64,000 nucleotides of DNA from Spirochaetota bacterium (lineage in GTDB: Bacteria > Spirochaetota > UBA4802 > UBA5368): assembly GCA_004297825.1 (NCBI GenBank), contig SCSX01000078.1:1-64000 (forward strand), read 5' to 3'. The first letter of the stretch is position 1. The number at the start of each line of letters is the position of its first letter. The position numbers and the translations under genes were made by a program. This document shows, piece after piece, positions 1 through 7,542 of the stretch. Under the pieces are notes generated by a model. The model had not been told where the DNA came from and did no database searches. It worked only from the letters and a program-made list of their open reading frames with translations.

Positions 1-54
1 GATGCTTATCTTAAAGAAGATATCGTTTCTCATGTTGATGCTCGTTCGCAGCAT
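1..54 (-). CDS. 5' end of an unidentified minus-strand gene (partial)
   Basis: An ATG at 54 on the minus strand opens a frame with no stop up to the window edge (18 codons, beginning MLRTSINMRNDIFF). A textbook ribosome binding site, GGAGGA, lies at 61-66 with six bases between it and the ATG, which is why it is listed despite its length. Too little protein is visible to name a family. It is divergent from the cyclase gene at 270. Confidence 0.4.
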   Translation of the reverse strand, partial: MLRTSINMRNDIFFKISI

Positions 55-198
55 TCCGTATCCTCCGGAGAAAACGTGGAGCGTATGAAATGAATACGAA
101 GGAGGGACGAAAATAAGAACATTTTCTCGTATTTTCATTGCGAAACGTCAGAAATCTGTTCAACCCGTGAAGGCGAATCGGCGGCTCCAGGTTTTAAT

Positions 199-227
199 TT
201 GACTTTTCCGGAAGTATCCATTATTCA
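199..227 (+). promoter_or_regulatory. Possible sigma-70-type promoter for the cyclase gene
   Basis: TTGACT (199-204) and TATTCA (222-227) are separated by 17 bases and lie about 45 bases upstream of the start codon at 270. The -10 box is weak (4 of 6), so this is only a candidate. The rest of the 200-base divergent gap shows nothing recognisable. Confidence 0.3.
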
Positions 228-269
228 AGGAGTCGCGGACGCGCCAGCCTTTTCCGTGTGGAGGAGCAA

Positions 270-1049
270 ATGTCAAAGAGACTCGTCGACCTCTCAATCG
301 CGATCGAAAACGATATTCCATCGGACCCCCCCATGATGATTCCGAAAATCCAGTATGTATCTCACGACGAGGGGGCGGACCAGATGGGGTTTTTTTTCCC
401 GGGCATCGATAAGCAAAAGGACCTTCCGGAGGGGAAGGGCTGGGCGATGGAGTTCGTGACCCTCTCGACGCACTCGGGGACGCACCTGGACGCGCCGTGG
501 CACTACCACCCGAAAATGAGCGGGGGGCTCGATGCGCTAACGATCGACCAAGTGCCGCTCGAGTGGTGCGTGGGCAACGGCGTGAAGCTCGATTTCCGCG
601 GTTTTTCCGACGGCCACCTGGTGACCGCCGCCGACATGGAGCGCGCGTTCACGGCGATGGACTACACGCTTCGCGAGGGGGACATCGTGCTCGTGAACAC
701 CGGCGCCGACAAGTACTGGGGGAAGCCGGAATACCTTGTCAAGGGATGCGGGATGGGCCGCGAGGCCACGCTGTGGCTGTGCGACCGCGGCGTACGGGTC
801 GTGGGCACCGACGCCTGGAGCTGGGACCGTCCCCTTCCCCTGATCGCCGAGGATTTCAAGAACAGCCACGATTCGTCTATCATCTGGGAGGGGCATTTCG
901 CGAGTATCGAGAAGGGCTACTGCCATATCGAGAAGCTCACGAACCTGGAAACGCTTCCGTCTAACGGCTTCACCTTTTTCTGCTTCCCGGTGAAGATCAG
1001 GAACGCGAGCGCGGGATGGATACGCGCGGTGGCGCTTGTTGATGAGTGA
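270..1049 (+). CDS. Cyclase family protein (kynurenine formamidase-like metal-dependent hydrolase)
   Basis: This 259-residue protein belongs to the cyclase/KynB-like fold (Pfam Cyclase). The family signature HSGTHLDAPWH sits near residues 68-78, with its His and Asp metal ligands intact. Family members hydrolyse amides such as N-formylkynurenine or other carbonyl compounds in the cytoplasm; no tryptophan-degradation genes are adjacent, so the substrate is unknown. I chose ATG 270 because GGAGGAG at 260-266 precedes it closely; a GTG at 258 would add four residues but lies inside that ribosome binding site. Length is typical for the family. Confidence 0.85.
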   Translation: MSKRLVDLSIAIENDIPSDPPMMIPKIQYVSHDEGADQMGFFFPGIDKQKDLPEGKGWAMEFVTLSTHSGTHLDAPWHYHPKMSGGLDALTIDQVPLEWCVGNGVKLDFRGFSDGHLVTAADMERAFTAMDYTLREGDIVLVNTGADKYWGKPEYLVKGCGMGREATLWLCDRGVRVVGTDAWSWDRPLPLIAEDFKNSHDSSIIWEGHFASIEKGYCHIEKLTNLETLPSNGFTFFCFPVKIRNASAGWIRAVALVDE

Positions 1050-1105
1050 TGCTACCCGGCCGATGCCGGCTCATGAAAGAAGCACGTTTCGCGGAGGAAA
1101 ATAAG

Positions 1106-1498
1106 ATGACCAAAAGCAAACCTGATTCCATCGAACCGGGTGGAGTCGATGAATACATAGCACAACACCCGGAAGAAGTTCGGGACAAATTGAATGAAAT
1201 TAGGTCTGCAATCCAGGAAGTAGCGCCTGATGCTACTGAAACGGTTAGTTATTTCCAAATGCCAGGATATTCCTATAAAGGTTATGATTATAACGGAATG
1301 TTTGCTTGGTTCAGCTATAAGAAACCTAATGTGCGTTTGCATGTTCGTCCTCCAGTGATAGAAAATCACAAAAAGGAACTTACGGACTATACTACGACTA
1401 AAGCCATTGTTAGTTTTTCAGTAGACAAAGGGATACCAAAAGCATTGGTGAACAAACTAGTGAAAGCAAGCATAAAGGAAATGAAGGACAGGAAATAG
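1106..1498 (+). CDS. DUF1801 domain protein (YdhG-like)
   Basis: The 130-residue protein has the DUF1801 pattern: an N-terminal region with VDEYIAQHPEEVRDKLNEIR, then E-x-V-S-Y-x-M-P-x-Y and a strand-rich segment with FSYKKPNVRLHVRPP. Relatives include Bacillus YdhG, proposed to be an intracellular iron chaperone, but the family's function is not settled. The start is ATG 1106, eight bases after GGAGG (1093-1097); an upstream in-frame ATG at 1046 lacks such a site. Base composition is lower in GC than the preceding gene, suggesting separate acquisition. It appears to be transcribed alone. Confidence 0.8.
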   Translation: MTKSKPDSIEPGGVDEYIAQHPEEVRDKLNEIRSAIQEVAPDATETVSYFQMPGYSYKGYDYNGMFAWFSYKKPNVRLHVRPPVIENHKKELTDYTTTKAIVSFSVDKGIPKALVNKLVKASIKEMKDRK

Positions 1499-1570
1499 TA
1501 ATAATGATTTTCTTCCCTAACATTATATCGTAGAAGAAAAGACTGGTATCCCGCCGAACACCTCAGCCTC

Positions 1571-1637
1571 TATCTCTTCCATCGCCTTTTTTTCATCTCC
1601 CCATTTCCCATGAAAGACGCACGCACTGGAAGTATTC
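1571..1637. repeat. Left copy of an imperfect direct repeat flanking a TA pair
   Basis: The segment starts TATCTCTTCCATCGCCTTT and ends GACGCACGCACTGGAAGTATTC. A second copy with roughly 80 percent identity lies at 2383-2447, just after the antitoxin stop, and a more degenerate third copy at 31646-31700 upstream of another TA pair. It has no obvious inverted-repeat structure. It sits just upstream of the toxin promoter. Confidence 0.7.
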
Positions 1638-1653
1638 TGGGGTGGCTTTTTGC

Positions 1654-1682
1654 TTGACACCCTATCCAGTAGGGCGTATTCT
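1654..1682 (+). promoter_or_regulatory. Promoter and overlapping palindromic operator of the RelE/Xre pair
   Basis: TTGACA (1654-1659) and TATTCT (1677-1682) are exactly 17 bases apart. Between them lies a perfect 5-bp inverted repeat, CCCTA (1660-1664) and TAGGG (1670-1674), placed to block polymerase when bound, as expected for TA autoregulation. Start of transcription would fall near 1689-1690, at the toxin start codon, so the message may be leaderless; no ribosome binding site is visible. Confidence 0.55.
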
Positions 1683-1689
1683 TGCTTAT

Positions 1690-2043
1690 ATGGAACGCAT
1701 ATTTATCTTATTGCCTGAATTTGATAAAGCTTGTAAGCATATTGGAATTACAGATGAAATCATAAGAGAAATCGAAGAATATCTTTGCATTCATCCTGAA
1801 TCCGGCAGTATAATTCAAGGAACAGGCGGGATTCGAAAACTCAGATGGGCTCTTCCTGGAAAAGGTAAAAGTGGTGGAGCAAGAATCATTTATATCGATT
1901 TTATAATACACAAGAAAATATATTTTATAACGGCCTACAGAAAGAATGACAAGGAAAACCTAACTAAAGATGACCGTAATATTCTAAAATCACTTATTGC
2001 AATCCTTGAAGAAGAACTATCGAAGAAAAAGGATAAGTCATGA
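1690..2043 (+). CDS. Type II toxin, RelE/HigB-like mRNA interferase
   Basis: A 117-residue basic protein with the RelE/HigB layout: an N-terminal helix pair, GGIRKLRWALPGKGKSGGAR in the middle, and the strand IYFITAYRKNDKENLT near the end. The family cleaves mRNA, usually at the ribosome. It overlaps the downstream Xre antitoxin by four bases (ATGA), the toxin-first order typical of HigBA. The start ATG 1690 lies where transcription from the TTGACA/TATTCT promoter should begin. The gene is strongly AT-rich against its GC-rich neighbours, a sign of transfer. Identification as HigB rather than another RelE subgroup rests on gene order and the partner type. Confidence 0.85.
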   Translation: MERIFILLPEFDKACKHIGITDEIIREIEEYLCIHPESGSIIQGTGGIRKLRWALPGKGKSGGARIIYIDFIIHKKIYFITAYRKNDKENLTKDDRNILKSLIAILEEELSKKKDKS

Positions 2044-2369
2044 AAAACCAGTCGCTTTTTAAAAGTATATCGAAGGGAATGAATGAGGCAATATCATATG
2101 AAAAAGGGAAAAAATTGAAAAATCTCTCTATTCATAAAGTTTCAATTGCTCCATTAACACCGATTTCAGCTAATAAAATCAGGCTATTAAGAATAAAACT
2201 AGGCATATCTCAAAATATATTTGCAAATATACTAGGTGTATCTATTAAAACAATTGAGGCATGGGAATCGGGAAGAAATATTCCCAATGGAACCGCTCAA
2301 CGATTTTTAAATCTCATCGAAAAGGACAATAAATTCCTGGAGAAGTATGGAATTTTATCCATAAAATAG
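2040..2369 (+). CDS. Type II antitoxin, Xre-family helix-turn-helix (HigA-like)
   Basis: 109 residues. The C-terminal two thirds hold a helix-turn-helix: IRLLRIKLGISQNIFANILGV then SIKTIEAWESGRNIPNGTAQ, closely matching the HigA-type antitoxin that ends with a leucine-rich helix. The protein would neutralise the toxin and repress the shared promoter, where the CCCTA/TAGGG palindrome is a plausible site. It starts four bases before the toxin stop, so expression is coupled. Low GC content matches the toxin. Confidence 0.85.
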   Translation: MKNQSLFKSISKGMNEAISYEKGKKLKNLSIHKVSIAPLTPISANKIRLLRIKLGISQNIFANILGVSIKTIEAWESGRNIPNGTAQRFLNLIEKDNKFLEKYGILSIK

Positions 2370-2382
2370 TACGCCCAGCCGT

Positions 2383-2447
2383 TATCTCTTCTATCGCCTT
2401 TCTTTATCCCCCCATCTCCACGAGAGGCGCACGCACTGGAAGCATCC
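2383..2447. repeat. Right copy of the direct repeat flanking the TA pair
   Basis: Starts TATCTCTTCTATCGCCTTTC and ends with GCACGCACTGGAAGCATCC, matching the copy at 1571-1637 with scattered substitutions and one or more short gaps. It begins 14 bases after the antitoxin stop. Together the two copies bracket the AT-rich TA cassette. Confidence 0.7.
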
Positions 2448-2467
2448 TCCCAGTGCATGCATTATTC

Positions 2468-3592
2468 TCATTTCACGTCAAACTTGGTATATATCCCGAA
2501 ATGATCGCTCGTATGGACACCGTCCACGATCTCATCCAGCACAACCCGGCTCTCGCGGGGAACCAGAACCGGCTTCACGCCGCCGCGCAACAGGATGTGG
2601 TCGATGCGCCGCTGCGCGTGATCCTCCCAGAACGAAAACTCGTCCATGAGCGACGGATTTTTGGGACGCGCGGCGTAGTGTTTCTTCTGGTTTTCGTTAC
2701 GGACCGGGTCCCAGGTGAAGCCGGGCTTCCCGGGGTTGAGAGCGCCAAAGGTGTTCACGAAGCCTCCTTTTTCAAGGAGCTTCAATTCGGGCAGTTCGGC
2801 GATCGAGTTGAAGTCCCCGATGATGAGCGCGGTTGTGCCGGTCGCGAGCTCGTCCGCGAGGGCGAGCGTCTTTACCGCTTCGTCCATCCTCCAGGCTGCG
2901 CCCGCATCAATCTCCGCGATCGCGGATTTATACTCTTCGTCGGGGGATTTCATGGACGCCCTGAGCTCCGCGAGCTTCGCGCGCACGTCGGGGGCGTCCA
3001 GCGGCGACGCGTGCCAGTGCGTGGAGAATACGTACACCGGGCTACCCTTCACGGTTATCCGCGCCGCGATCACCTGGGTCGCGTCCTCGAAGTGGAAGGT
3101 GAAAAAATTTCCCACCGGGCCGCCGGAGAGCTGCAGGCGCTTCACGCATTCGAGCCTGAGTCCCTTCTTCGCGAGGAGGGCGTCCCCTTCGCGCAGGTTC
3201 CACGGGAGTCCCACCGCGCCCGCGCGCACGCCGCCCACGCCTACGTGCCAGATCGCGTCGCAGTCCAGGTCGCGCGCGAGGCGGTCGATATAGGCGGGAA
3301 GCTTGTTCGCCTCGTGCACCCCGATGACGTCCGGGTCGAGCGCCCTCACCTGTTTCAAAAGCGCCTGGTAGCGGACCTCGCGCGTCTCCGGGCTCTCGTA
3401 TTCGCCCATGGTCACGTTGCCCTTGTAGTCGAGCCCCGACCAGATATTGATGTCGAGCACGCCGAGCGACGGCCTGTCCCATGCGGGACTTTCGGCCGCG
3501 CGCGAGCATGCGATCGAAACGACGCACAGCGCGAGCGCGAGCAGCGCGGGATGAAGGAATAACGCAAACAGTTTGTGATTGCCGAGTATCAT
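2468..3592 (-). CDS. Secreted endonuclease/exonuclease/phosphatase-family protein
   Basis: 374 residues. A hydrophobic N-terminus ending in a possible lipobox (VVSIACSRA) predicts export. The body has the EEP signatures: LDINIWSG at the start of the fold, GVHEANK with the metal-binding Glu, FSTHWHA, IIGDFNS, and a terminal HTSDHFGI with the catalytic Asp-His. Members hydrolyse phosphodiesters or phosphomonoesters (DNase, sphingomyelinase, inositol phosphatase); the substrate cannot be told here. Start ATG 3592 follows GGGAGGA; the much longer open frame reaching 4177 is not supported. A promoter and palindrome lie upstream (3657-3709). Confidence 0.85.
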   Translation of the reverse strand: MILGNHKLFALFLHPALLALALCVVSIACSRAAESPAWDRPSLGVLDINIWSGLDYKGNVTMGEYESPETREVRYQALLKQVRALDPDVIGVHEANKLPAYIDRLARDLDCDAIWHVGVGGVRAGAVGLPWNLREGDALLAKKGLRLECVKRLQLSGGPVGNFFTFHFEDATQVIAARITVKGSPVYVFSTHWHASPLDAPDVRAKLAELRASMKSPDEEYKSAIAEIDAGAAWRMDEAVKTLALADELATGTTALIIGDFNSIAELPELKLLEKGGFVNTFGALNPGKPGFTWDPVRNENQKKHYAARPKNPSLMDEFSFWEDHAQRRIDHILLRGGVKPVLVPRESRVVLDEIVDGVHTSDHFGIYTKFDVK

Positions 3593-3656
3593 TGCACGGT
3601 CCTCCCCGTATCTGGAATTGCGGCGGTGCCCGGATCTCGTCTCGCGGGCGGAATCG

Positions 3657-3685
3657 ATCCTATGCGCACGCCCGTCGATTGTCAA
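3657..3685 (-). promoter_or_regulatory. Promoter for the EEP gene (minus strand)
   Basis: Read on the minus strand, TTGACA (3685-3680) and TAGGAT (3662-3657) are 17 bases apart, about 65 bases upstream of the start codon at 3592. Confidence 0.5.
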
Positions 3686-3691
3686 CTCAAT

Positions 3692-3709
3692 ACTGAGCAT
3701 ACGCTCAGT
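3692..3709. promoter_or_regulatory. Palindromic operator-like site (TetR-type spacing)
   Basis: ACTGAGC-ATAC-GCTCAGT is a perfect 7-bp inverted repeat with a 4-base centre, immediately upstream of the -35 box at 3680-3685. Size and spacing resemble TetR-family operators; no TetR gene is in the window, so the regulator is unknown. Confidence 0.45.
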
Positions 3710-3770
3710 GGCGGGAGGGGAAAATCGGCGTCGCGCGGTGCGTCCTGGCGTCACCGTGCATGGATTTTTC

Positions 3771-3813
3771 GGGGACCGATACCGCGAGCTGCAGGACGGG
3801 CGTATCGGCCCCC
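3771..3813. repeat. Inverted repeat of the GGGG-N-CCGATA family
   Basis: GGGGACCGATAC (3771-3782) pairs with GTATCGGCCCCC (3802-3813), 11 of 12 positions, across a 19-base loop. It is one of about eleven related motifs, mostly in intergenic DNA of this window. Confidence 0.55.
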
Positions 3814-3886
3814 CGCGATTCTTAAAACATATCCTTGATGAAAAAAGGCGTGACGGGAGGCGGGAGGCACGCTCCAATGAGGCGCC

Positions 3887-4192
3887 ATGGACCCCGAATC
3901 CCAGTACCGAAAAACCCTCGCCGGCTTCTGCCGGGAGTTCGCTGTCACGGTCTTCGACTGGCCCGAATTCGGGCGCGAGAACGCCCTCATGCACGAGCTG
4001 GTGAGCGAGATCATGATGAGCGGGATTGTAGAGCGCGCGCTGGTGCTCAAGATGGGCGAGGCCGTTGCGCGATACGCCGCGAGGGTCGCCGCGCTCTATT
4101 CCCGCGACCCGCACAATTCGTTCCTGGGGGTGCTCAACCAGCGTATCATGAACCTGCAGGACCTTATCCGGACGCACCTGGCGGATTCGTAG
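3887..4192 (+). CDS. Small hypothetical protein
   Basis: 101 residues, rich in helices, with no signal peptide, membrane segment or motif I recognise. It begins MDPESQYRKTLAGFCREF and contains a long amphipathic stretch around residues 30-70 (LMHELVSEIMMSGIVERALV). Start ATG 3887 has a weak GAGG five bases upstream. Codon use with GC-rich third positions resembles the surrounding chromosome, which supports it being real. A hairpin follows its stop at 4190-4216. Confidence 0.55.
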   Translation: MDPESQYRKTLAGFCREFAVTVFDWPEFGRENALMHELVSEIMMSGIVERALVLKMGEAVARYAARVAALYSRDPHNSFLGVLNQRIMNLQDLIRTHLADS

Positions 4193-4216
4193 AGGCGCGC
4201 CGGCGGCACGCCTCTA
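4190..4216 (+). terminator. Hairpin after the small hypothetical gene
   Basis: TAGAGGCG (4190-4197) and CGCCTCTA (4209-4216) form a perfect 8-bp stem overlapping the stop codon. No T-run follows, so it may be a repeat or a weak terminator. Confidence 0.35.
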
Positions 4217-4242
4217 TGAGCCGGGGTATGCTTTTTCTATTT

Positions 4243-4263
4243 CCCCTCCCTCGACGGGAGGGG
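4243..4263. repeat. GC-rich hairpin upstream of the MFS gene
   Basis: CCCCTCCC (4243-4250) and GGGAGGGG (4256-4263) form an 8-bp stem with a TCGAC loop. The purine-rich 3' side runs into the ribosome binding region of the MFS gene, so it could affect its translation. Confidence 0.4.
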
Positions 4264-4285
4264 CCGGGGGAGGGTGAAGCGCGTA

Positions 4286-5509
4286 ATGGATGAAGCGTAC
4301 ATTATTCCCAACGCTGAAAAGATAATCGAGGAGCGTATGGCCCCTGAACGAAGAACATTCCTGCAGCTCCTTGTTTTTTCTAGCGGACTTTTCGCGGTCC
4401 AGACCTTCTGGGGCTTCAATTCGGCGACATTTCCCCTGTATCTCAACGAACTGACCGGGTCAAAGACGCTTACGGGCCTGGCCCTTTCCATAGGCGGCGT
4501 GTTCGGCGCGGTGATGCCCGTGATCGTCGGGGGCTTTTCCGACAGGACGCATACGCGGTGGGGAAAGAGAAAGCCGTTCATACTGGCGGGATGGGTGACG
4601 GTGCTGCTGTCCCTGGCGCTCCTGTACATGACGACGAGTATCGGCGCGGCGATGCTGCTCTCGCTCTTCCTGTACGCGGGGTTTTTTACGGCTATCGGCC
4701 CGTATTTTGCGCTCCTGCCCGACCTGACGCCGCCGGGGCAGCGAGGGATCGCGGCGGGGATGATGTTTTTAATGGGAGGAGTGGGCATACTCTCCTTCAT
4801 GTTTTTCGGCGCGAGGAACTGGGACACGGCGCGCCACCTGCCGTTCGTCTGGGCCGCGATGGGAATCTCCGTATCGGCGGGCGTGATGATCGTGGGGACG
4901 CGCGAGCCCCCGGCCGGCGCGCCGTCCGTATTTGCCGAAGGGCTCCTGGGGGAAGCGTTCCGCAATCGCCCCGTCCTGATTTTTCTCGCCGCGATGACAA
5001 GCTGGTGGACGGGACTGTGGATGGTGATGGTGTTCTTCGTGATCGCCGTCAGGGACATGCTCCACGTCGATACCGGGGACGCGGTGATAAAACTGCTCTT
5101 CTTGATCGCCGTGTATGTGGCGTGCGCGCTGCCCGCGGGCATGATGGGGGATCGATTGGGCCACAGGCGCGTCACCGCCGCGGGCCTGGTCGTACTGGCG
5201 CTCTCGATGGCGATCATGGGATTTACCCGTTCCGTCTCATTGGTCTGGATCCTGCTTTTTTTCGCAGGCGGCGGGTATGCCGTCGTCCTCACCGTCGCGT
5301 ATACGTACTATTTAAGGCTGATACCCGCGGACAGGACCGCGGGATACATGGGGCTTTACATGGCCTGTCAGAACGGCGCACTGCTCGCGGGCCCGGCCGC
5401 CGCGGGGCTGGTTATCGATACGATGGGCCCGCGGGCCATGTTCATCTGCGCGGCCGGTTTCATCGCGGCGGGACTGGCACTGTTCGTGATACGGAAGCCG
5501 CGCCAATAG
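4286..5509 (+). CDS. MFS transporter (glycoside/sugar or drug-type)
   Basis: About 407 residues with roughly 12 hydrophobic segments beginning near FLQLLVFSSGLFAVQTFWGF. The cytoplasmic loop between helices 2 and 3 reads GGFSDRTHTRWGKRKPFI, the motif seen in GPH/SLC45-type sugar symporters, and a second copy GMMGDRLGHRR lies in the other half. It likely moves a sugar or glycoside across the inner membrane with a cation; the substrate is unknown. Start is uncertain: ATG 4286 follows GGGGGAGGG, while GTG 4274 and ATG 4337 (after GAGGAG) are alternatives. It faces the aldehyde dehydrogenase gene with a 46-base gap. Confidence 0.8.
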   Translation: MDEAYIIPNAEKIIEERMAPERRTFLQLLVFSSGLFAVQTFWGFNSATFPLYLNELTGSKTLTGLALSIGGVFGAVMPVIVGGFSDRTHTRWGKRKPFILAGWVTVLLSLALLYMTTSIGAAMLLSLFLYAGFFTAIGPYFALLPDLTPPGQRGIAAGMMFLMGGVGILSFMFFGARNWDTARHLPFVWAAMGISVSAGVMIVGTREPPAGAPSVFAEGLLGEAFRNRPVLIFLAAMTSWWTGLWMVMVFFVIAVRDMLHVDTGDAVIKLLFLIAVYVACALPAGMMGDRLGHRRVTAAGLVVLALSMAIMGFTRSVSLVWILLFFAGGGYAVVLTVAYTYYLRLIPADRTAGYMGLYMACQNGALLAGPAAAGLVIDTMGPRAMFICAAGFIAAGLALFVIRKPRQ

Positions 5510-5555
5510 GGCAACACCGACAAATGCAAACAATCCCGAGAGGCGATTCCCCGGG

Positions 5556-6980
5556 TCAGATATTCCCTATGGATATGTGCTTGGTTTCAAGAAACGCGTC
5601 GAGCCCTTCGCTGCCGAGTTCGCGGCCCCAGCCGCTCTGCTTGAATCCGCCAAAGGGGCAGTTGCTTGTCGTTGGCACCGCATCGTTCAGGCCGATTGAT
5701 CCCGCTTCGAGCTTCTCGGCCAGGCGAATCGCCCTGTTTAAATTGCTCGTATAGGCGTACGCGGCAAGGCCAAATTCCGTGGCATTGGCCTTTTCGATCG
5801 CCTCGTTCTCGGAATCGAAGGGATATACCGCCGCCACCGGCGCGAAAATTTCCTCCCGCGCGCACAGGGCGCTGTCGGGTACGTCCGCGATGACCGTGGG
5901 TTCCAGGAAATTTCCCCGGGAGCCCCATCGCGCGCCCCCGCATACGACCCGCGCTCCACGGTTCTTCGCGTCTTCGATCAACCGAAGGGCGTTATCGACT
6001 CCTTCTTTATTAATGAGCGCGCCGATATCGACCCCCGCGTCCAGGCCGTTGCCCACCTTGAGACCCCTGGTTTTAGCCGCAAACGATTCGAGGAATCTTT
6101 CATAGACGGGACGCTCCACGTAAATCCTGTTCGCCGCGATGCACGATTGCCCGTTATTCCTGAACTTGGTTGTCATGGCCCCTTCGACGGCGCGATCGAA
6201 ATCCGAATCGGCGAATATGATGAGCGGCGCGTTTCCCCCCAGTTCCAGGGAAAGCCTGGTGCATGTCGTCGATGCGCCCTGGATGAGCCTTTTCCCCACC
6301 TCCGTCGACCCGGTAAAGCTGATCTTTTTGCAAATGGGATTTTCCAGCATCTCGTCGCCGATCTCCGAGGCCTTTCCCACGACGACCTGGAACGCCCCCG
6401 CCGGGACGCCCGCCGCTTCCATGCATTTCGCCAGTTCGATCGCGCAGAGAGGGGTTTGGCTCGCCGGCTTGAGGAGGACGGCGCACCCTGCCGCGAGGGC
6501 GGGTGCGACTTTTCTCGCCGCGAGCACGAGCGGGAAGTTCCACGGGGATATGCATCCCACGACGCCGACCGGCTGCCTGATGACGATATTGCGCTTCCCG
6601 TCGGCCTGGTGCGGCACCACCCGCCCGTATCCGCGGCGCGCCTCCTCGGCGAACCAGCGGAAATGGTCGACGGTCATGGCCACCTCGGCCCTGCCCTGGG
6701 CCAGGGGCTTTCCGTTCTCCATGGTGATGACGCGGGCGATCGCGTCCGATCGCCTTTCGAGCTCGGACGCTACGGCCGACAGGAACGCCCCCCGCGCCAG
6801 CCCCGTAAGCGCGCTCCAGGCATGAAACGCCTTTTCCGCGATTTCCAGCGCGCCCCTGACGGCGGCGCGATCGATCGTCGCCACTTCCGCGAACGGTTCA
6901 TTCGTCGCGGGGTTGATTATCGAAAGCTTGTTCGTCGAATCGATCCACGTCCCGCCTATAAATGGTCTATACGTTTCCAT
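5556..6980 (-). CDS. gabD: NAD(P)-dependent aldehyde dehydrogenase, succinate-semialdehyde dehydrogenase type
   Basis: 474 residues covering a full ALDH fold. Visible motifs: SPWNFPL in the cofactor domain, FTGSTEVGK binding the dinucleotide, LELGGNAP with the general-base Glu, and NNGQSCIAANR with the catalytic Cys near residue 280. The overall pattern (short N-terminus, GSTEVGKRL, final GWGRELGSEGLDAFLETK) is closest to succinate-semialdehyde dehydrogenases, which oxidise succinate semialdehyde to succinate. No GABA transaminase lies nearby, so the physiological aldehyde remains open. Start ATG 6980 is preceded by GGGGGAG. Confidence 0.8.
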   Translation of the reverse strand: METYRPFIGGTWIDSTNKLSIINPATNEPFAEVATIDRAAVRGALEIAEKAFHAWSALTGLARGAFLSAVASELERRSDAIARVITMENGKPLAQGRAEVAMTVDHFRWFAEEARRGYGRVVPHQADGKRNIVIRQPVGVVGCISPWNFPLVLAARKVAPALAAGCAVLLKPASQTPLCAIELAKCMEAAGVPAGAFQVVVGKASEIGDEMLENPICKKISFTGSTEVGKRLIQGASTTCTRLSLELGGNAPLIIFADSDFDRAVEGAMTTKFRNNGQSCIAANRIYVERPVYERFLESFAAKTRGLKVGNGLDAGVDIGALINKEGVDNALRLIEDAKNRGARVVCGGARWGSRGNFLEPTVIADVPDSALCAREEIFAPVAAVYPFDSENEAIEKANATEFGLAAYAYTSNLNRAIRLAEKLEAGSIGLNDAVPTTSNCPFGGFKQSGWGRELGSEGLDAFLETKHISIGNI

Positions 6981-7030
6981 ATGCTCCCCCTGGACTCATG
7001 ACATCCTGAGTATCGGTGAAAATATATTCT

Positions 7031-7384
7031 TCATGCCCGCCCGTTTCTCCCGAACGCATACCGGAGGCTCGCGTAGAGCCTTCGCCGGGCGAGGTAGTCG
7101 GGATCGTATTCGTGCGCATATGCCTCGCGTTCAAAGAGTACCCGCATGTATGCCGCCATGAAATTCTTCCTTCTAATAATGTTCCAAAGGAAGGAACAAA
7201 GGTAGATAAAATAGAAAATCACTACCAGCATCTCGAGCTGCTGGCGCAGGTGGATGCGCTCGTGGTTGATCACCACCCGGTTTCCGTGCATTTCGGGCAC
7301 GATGAATATGAAGGGGAAAAGGGTGATGCCCACGGCCTTGCCGAGGGTGAACACGTTAACCAAGAAACGGCTGTAAATGATCAT
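7031..7384 (-). CDS. Small membrane protein with an HExxH motif
   Basis: 117 residues. It contains NHERIHLRQQLE (an HExxH zinc-site pattern) followed at once by a hydrophobic helix (LVVIFYFIYLCSFLW) and then a basic tail with EREAYAHEYD, whose Glu could be a third ligand. It resembles small uncharacterised membrane proteins in other bacteria with the same HE-x-x-H then helix order; peptidase activity is only an inference. Start ATG 7384 was preferred over a TTG at 7432 that has no ribosome binding site. It is divergent from the D-aminoacylase gene. Confidence 0.6.
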   Translation of the reverse strand: MIIYSRFLVNVFTLGKAVGITLFPFIFIVPEMHGNRVVINHERIHLRQQLEMLVVIFYFIYLCSFLWNIIRRKNFMAAYMRVLFEREAYAHEYDPDYLARRRLYASLRYAFGRNGRA

Positions 7385-7542
7385 GTGTGACTTCCCGCTC
7401 AGACCTATCGCGCGGGGAGCGTCGAATAGCAAGCCCTATTCCACGGGCGCAAATTAATTTGACTGGGCGGCGGTGGAGGCGTTATACAGGGGCAACACAT
7501 CCCTCGGTTCGCGGGGGGACACGGACAATCGGAGGTATCGCG

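Noticed and set aside
1571-2447. Integron attC sites around the TA cassette
   Set aside because: The repeats lack the GTTRRRY and RYYYAAC core ends and the imperfect inverted-repeat structure of attC.
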